From NCBI GenBank assembly GCA_041655595.1, contig JBBAFB010000117.1, positions 1-6,623 on the forward strand: a stretch of DNA of 6,623 nt. The letters run 5' to 3'. Position 1 is the first letter of the stretch; every line of letters begins with the position of its first letter. Below are positions 5,591-6,623 of the stretch, piece by piece. This DNA comes from JBBAFB01 sp041655595 (GTDB lineage: Bacteria > Bacillota > DULZ01). The notes under the pieces are model-generated. The model searched no databases and was not told the DNA's origin. It saw nothing but the letters and a program-made list of their open reading frames with translations. The translations under genes and the position numbers were made by a program.

Positions 5591-6245
5591 CACATTTCGA
5601 AACAATGAATGATACGACTTCTTCGATTGATAAATTTGTAGTATCCAATATTTCTGCATCTTCTGCCATTTTTAAAGGTGCATGTTTTCTGGTTTTATCC
5701 TTTGAATCACGAATTACTATTTCGTCCCTTATTTCTTCCAACGTGACAGAAATCCCTTTATTTTTTAGTTCAAGGTAGCGTCTTTTACTTCTGGTCCCAA
5801 TTGAGGCGGTTAAAAAAAACTTATAATCGGCATCGGGCAAGACAAAGGTACCTATATCCCTCCCATCCATAACCACGCCACCCATCGCTGCATATTGTCG
5901 CTGAAGAACTGTCAATTGTTGTCGGACCTTAGCAAAAGAGGCCAGCAATGATACAGCTTGTGCAACTTTTGGTTCACGGATTTTGTCAGTTATATCAATA
6001 CCATCGCAAATTACCAGTTGTTTGCCGCTAGCTTTATCTTGTTGAAAGCAAATACTCGTAGTTTTGGCCAAGTTTGCCAGGGAGGCCTCATCAAAAGGAA
6101 TCCCGTTTTGCAAAGCCTTCCAAGTTAAGGCGCGATACATAGCACCTGTATCAACATAAAGGTAGCCTAGTTTTTGAGCTACTAGCTTAGCTACACTACT
6201 TTTACCCGCTCCCGCCGGACCGTCTATAGCGATATTGCATTTCAT
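5583..6245 (-). CDS. cmk: Cytidylate kinase (CMP/dCMP kinase)
   Basis: Cmk phosphorylates CMP and dCMP with ATP, recycling cytidine nucleotides from RNA turnover and CDP-lipid synthesis and feeding dCTP supply. The 220 residues match the usual length. The P-loop GPAGAGKSS is at 9-17, the CMP-binding DTGAMYRA at 32-39, the NMP-domain insert typical of bacterial Cmk spans about 40-125, MDGRDIGT is at 126-133, and the lid region with RDSKDKTRKHAPL is at 179-191. The ending ILDTTNLSIEEVV is characteristic. The ATG at 6245 has GGGAGGT at 6260-6254 with an 8-base spacer. The pairing cmk-plsC-ispH-rpsA recurs in Clostridia. In many relatives an aromatic biosynthesis gene such as aroA precedes cmk; here the upstream gene is instead an unrecognised small reading frame. 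Confidence 0.98.
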   Translation of the reverse strand: MKCNIAIDGPAGAGKSSVAKLVAQKLGYLYVDTGAMYRALTWKALQNGIPFDEASLANLAKTTSICFQQDKASGKQLVICDGIDITDKIREPKVAQAVSLLASFAKVRQQLTVLQRQYAAMGGVVMDGRDIGTFVLPDADYKFFLTASIGTRSKRRYLELKNKGISVTLEEIRDEIVIRDSKDKTRKHAPLKMAEDAEILDTTNLSIEEVVSFIVSKCER

Positions 6246-6292
6246 TATGAAATACCTCCCGGGGCTATTGATTGAATTCGCTAATAAAAGTT

Positions 6293-6623
6293 CTATATTT
6301 TAAATTCAGTGTTTGACAAATCAAAATATAGGGCGAAAGGATCGGCCCCATTCCCTGCACTGCCAACATTGTGATAGATTGCTTGAGATGTATTCCAACC
6401 ATTTAAACCAAAAGGTTGAACATTATCCAAATCAAATAAAAAATTATTAACCTCTTTATAAAGCTTATGTAAATTGCGGTCCGATAAATATTTTATAATT
6501 GGTTGAAAATAATCTTCACATTCTTTAGCTGTTTCGCTACCGAGAAACAAAAGCCAATCCAACCTGCAAAAGGTAGTCAACTCTTGGATTGCATAGCGAG
6601 CTGTGTTTGCAAACACACCAACA
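6293..6623 (-). CDS. Unrecognised small protein, possibly cut by the right edge
   Basis: The frame is open from the TAG at 6293-6295 to the window edge. The first visible start is GTG at 6616 (107 residues), but two more sense codons (Val-Gly) precede it before the edge, so the gene may begin outside. No ribosome binding site can be judged in the 7 bases left. The sequence is soluble-looking and mildly acidic, with a helical N-terminal half (TARYAIQELTTFCRLDWLLF; KECEDYFQPIIKYLSDRN) and a distinct C-terminal motif GSAGNGADPFALYFDLS at residues 86-102. It has no signal peptide, membrane segment or metal motif that I can name. It ends 47 bases before cmk with no terminator between, so co-transcription is possible. 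I do not assign a function. Confidence 0.5.
   Translation of the reverse strand, partial: VGVFANTARYAIQELTTFCRLDWLLFLGSETAKECEDYFQPIIKYLSDRNLHKLYKEVNNFLFDLDNVQPFGLNGWNTSQAIYHNVGSAGNGADPFALYFDLSNTEFKI
6602..6617. repeat. Perfect 16-bp palindrome
   Basis: TGTGTTTGCAAACACA is identical to its own reverse complement (8 bp + 8 bp). It includes the first visible GTG of the unrecognised small gene. If that GTG is the true start, the site would overlap the translation start and could be an operator; if the gene begins further right, it is inside coding sequence. Confidence 0.35.

Noticed and set aside
6254..6262. CCCGGG palindrome in the gap before cmk as a terminator
   Set aside because: It has no loop and no T tract; it is largely the cmk Shine-Dalgarno region.
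6250..6285. AGCGAAT before cmk, which resembles a sigma-H -10
   Set aside because: No AGGA-type -35 lies 11-12 bases upstream, so there is no promoter call.
6313..6332. Plus-strand TTGACA followed by TATAGG
   Set aside because: Only 8 bases separate the two, far too few for a sigma-A promoter, and no plus-strand gene follows.

Overview
The window is a compact chromosomal segment with every gene on the minus strand, so transcription runs from the right edge to the left edge. The DNA is AT-leaning, Shine-Dalgarno sequences are strong, and TTG/GTG starts are used. A gene for the engulfment hydrolase SpoIIP and an IspH-ribosomal protein S1 fusion are both present. Together these point to an endospore-forming Clostridia-class Firmicute, most likely of the Desulfotomaculum/Peptococcaceae type. 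That placement is inference from gene content and order; no marker here fixes a genus.

Layout in order of transcription: (1) 6623-6293, the C-terminal part (or all) of a small protein I do not recognise; (2) 6245-5583, cmk (CMP/dCMP kinase); (3) plsC-like acyltransferase, starting right at the end of cmk; (4) a 127-base gap with a candidate sigma-H-type promoter; (5) 4850-2766, ispH fused in frame to a four-S1-domain ribosomal protein S1; (6) 2779-1697, fni (type 2 isopentenyl-diphosphate isomerase), overlapping the fusion gene by 14 bases; (7) an intrinsic terminator at 1692-1670; (8) a candidate forespore sigma-F-type promoter abutting that terminator; (9) 1607-849, a multi-pass membrane protein of the DUF1614 type; (10) 856-1, spoIIP, overlapping it by 8 bases and running off the left edge. 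spoIIP is open over 285 codons and lacks only its C-terminus.

The first block is housekeeping. Cmk supplies CDP/dCDP for nucleic acid and CDP-lipid synthesis, and PlsC makes phosphatidic acid. IspH makes IPP and DMAPP at the end of the MEP pathway, and Fni interconverts those same two products, so ispH and fni are metabolically adjacent. S1 acts in translation. The second block (DUF1614-spoIIP) appears to be a separate, sporulation-timed unit in which SpoIIP degrades septal peptidoglycan during engulfment.

I see no CRISPR, mobile element, tRNA/rRNA or defence system, and no wholly new system. The points most worth a second look are: a strong in-frame ribosome-binding site plus ATG exactly at the IspH/S1 junction, which could release free S1 from the fusion gene; the sigma-F-like promoter that ties the uncharacterised DUF1614 protein to SpoIIP; the sigma-H-like promoter before ispH-rpsA; and shared start-codon geometry that moves two gene starts.
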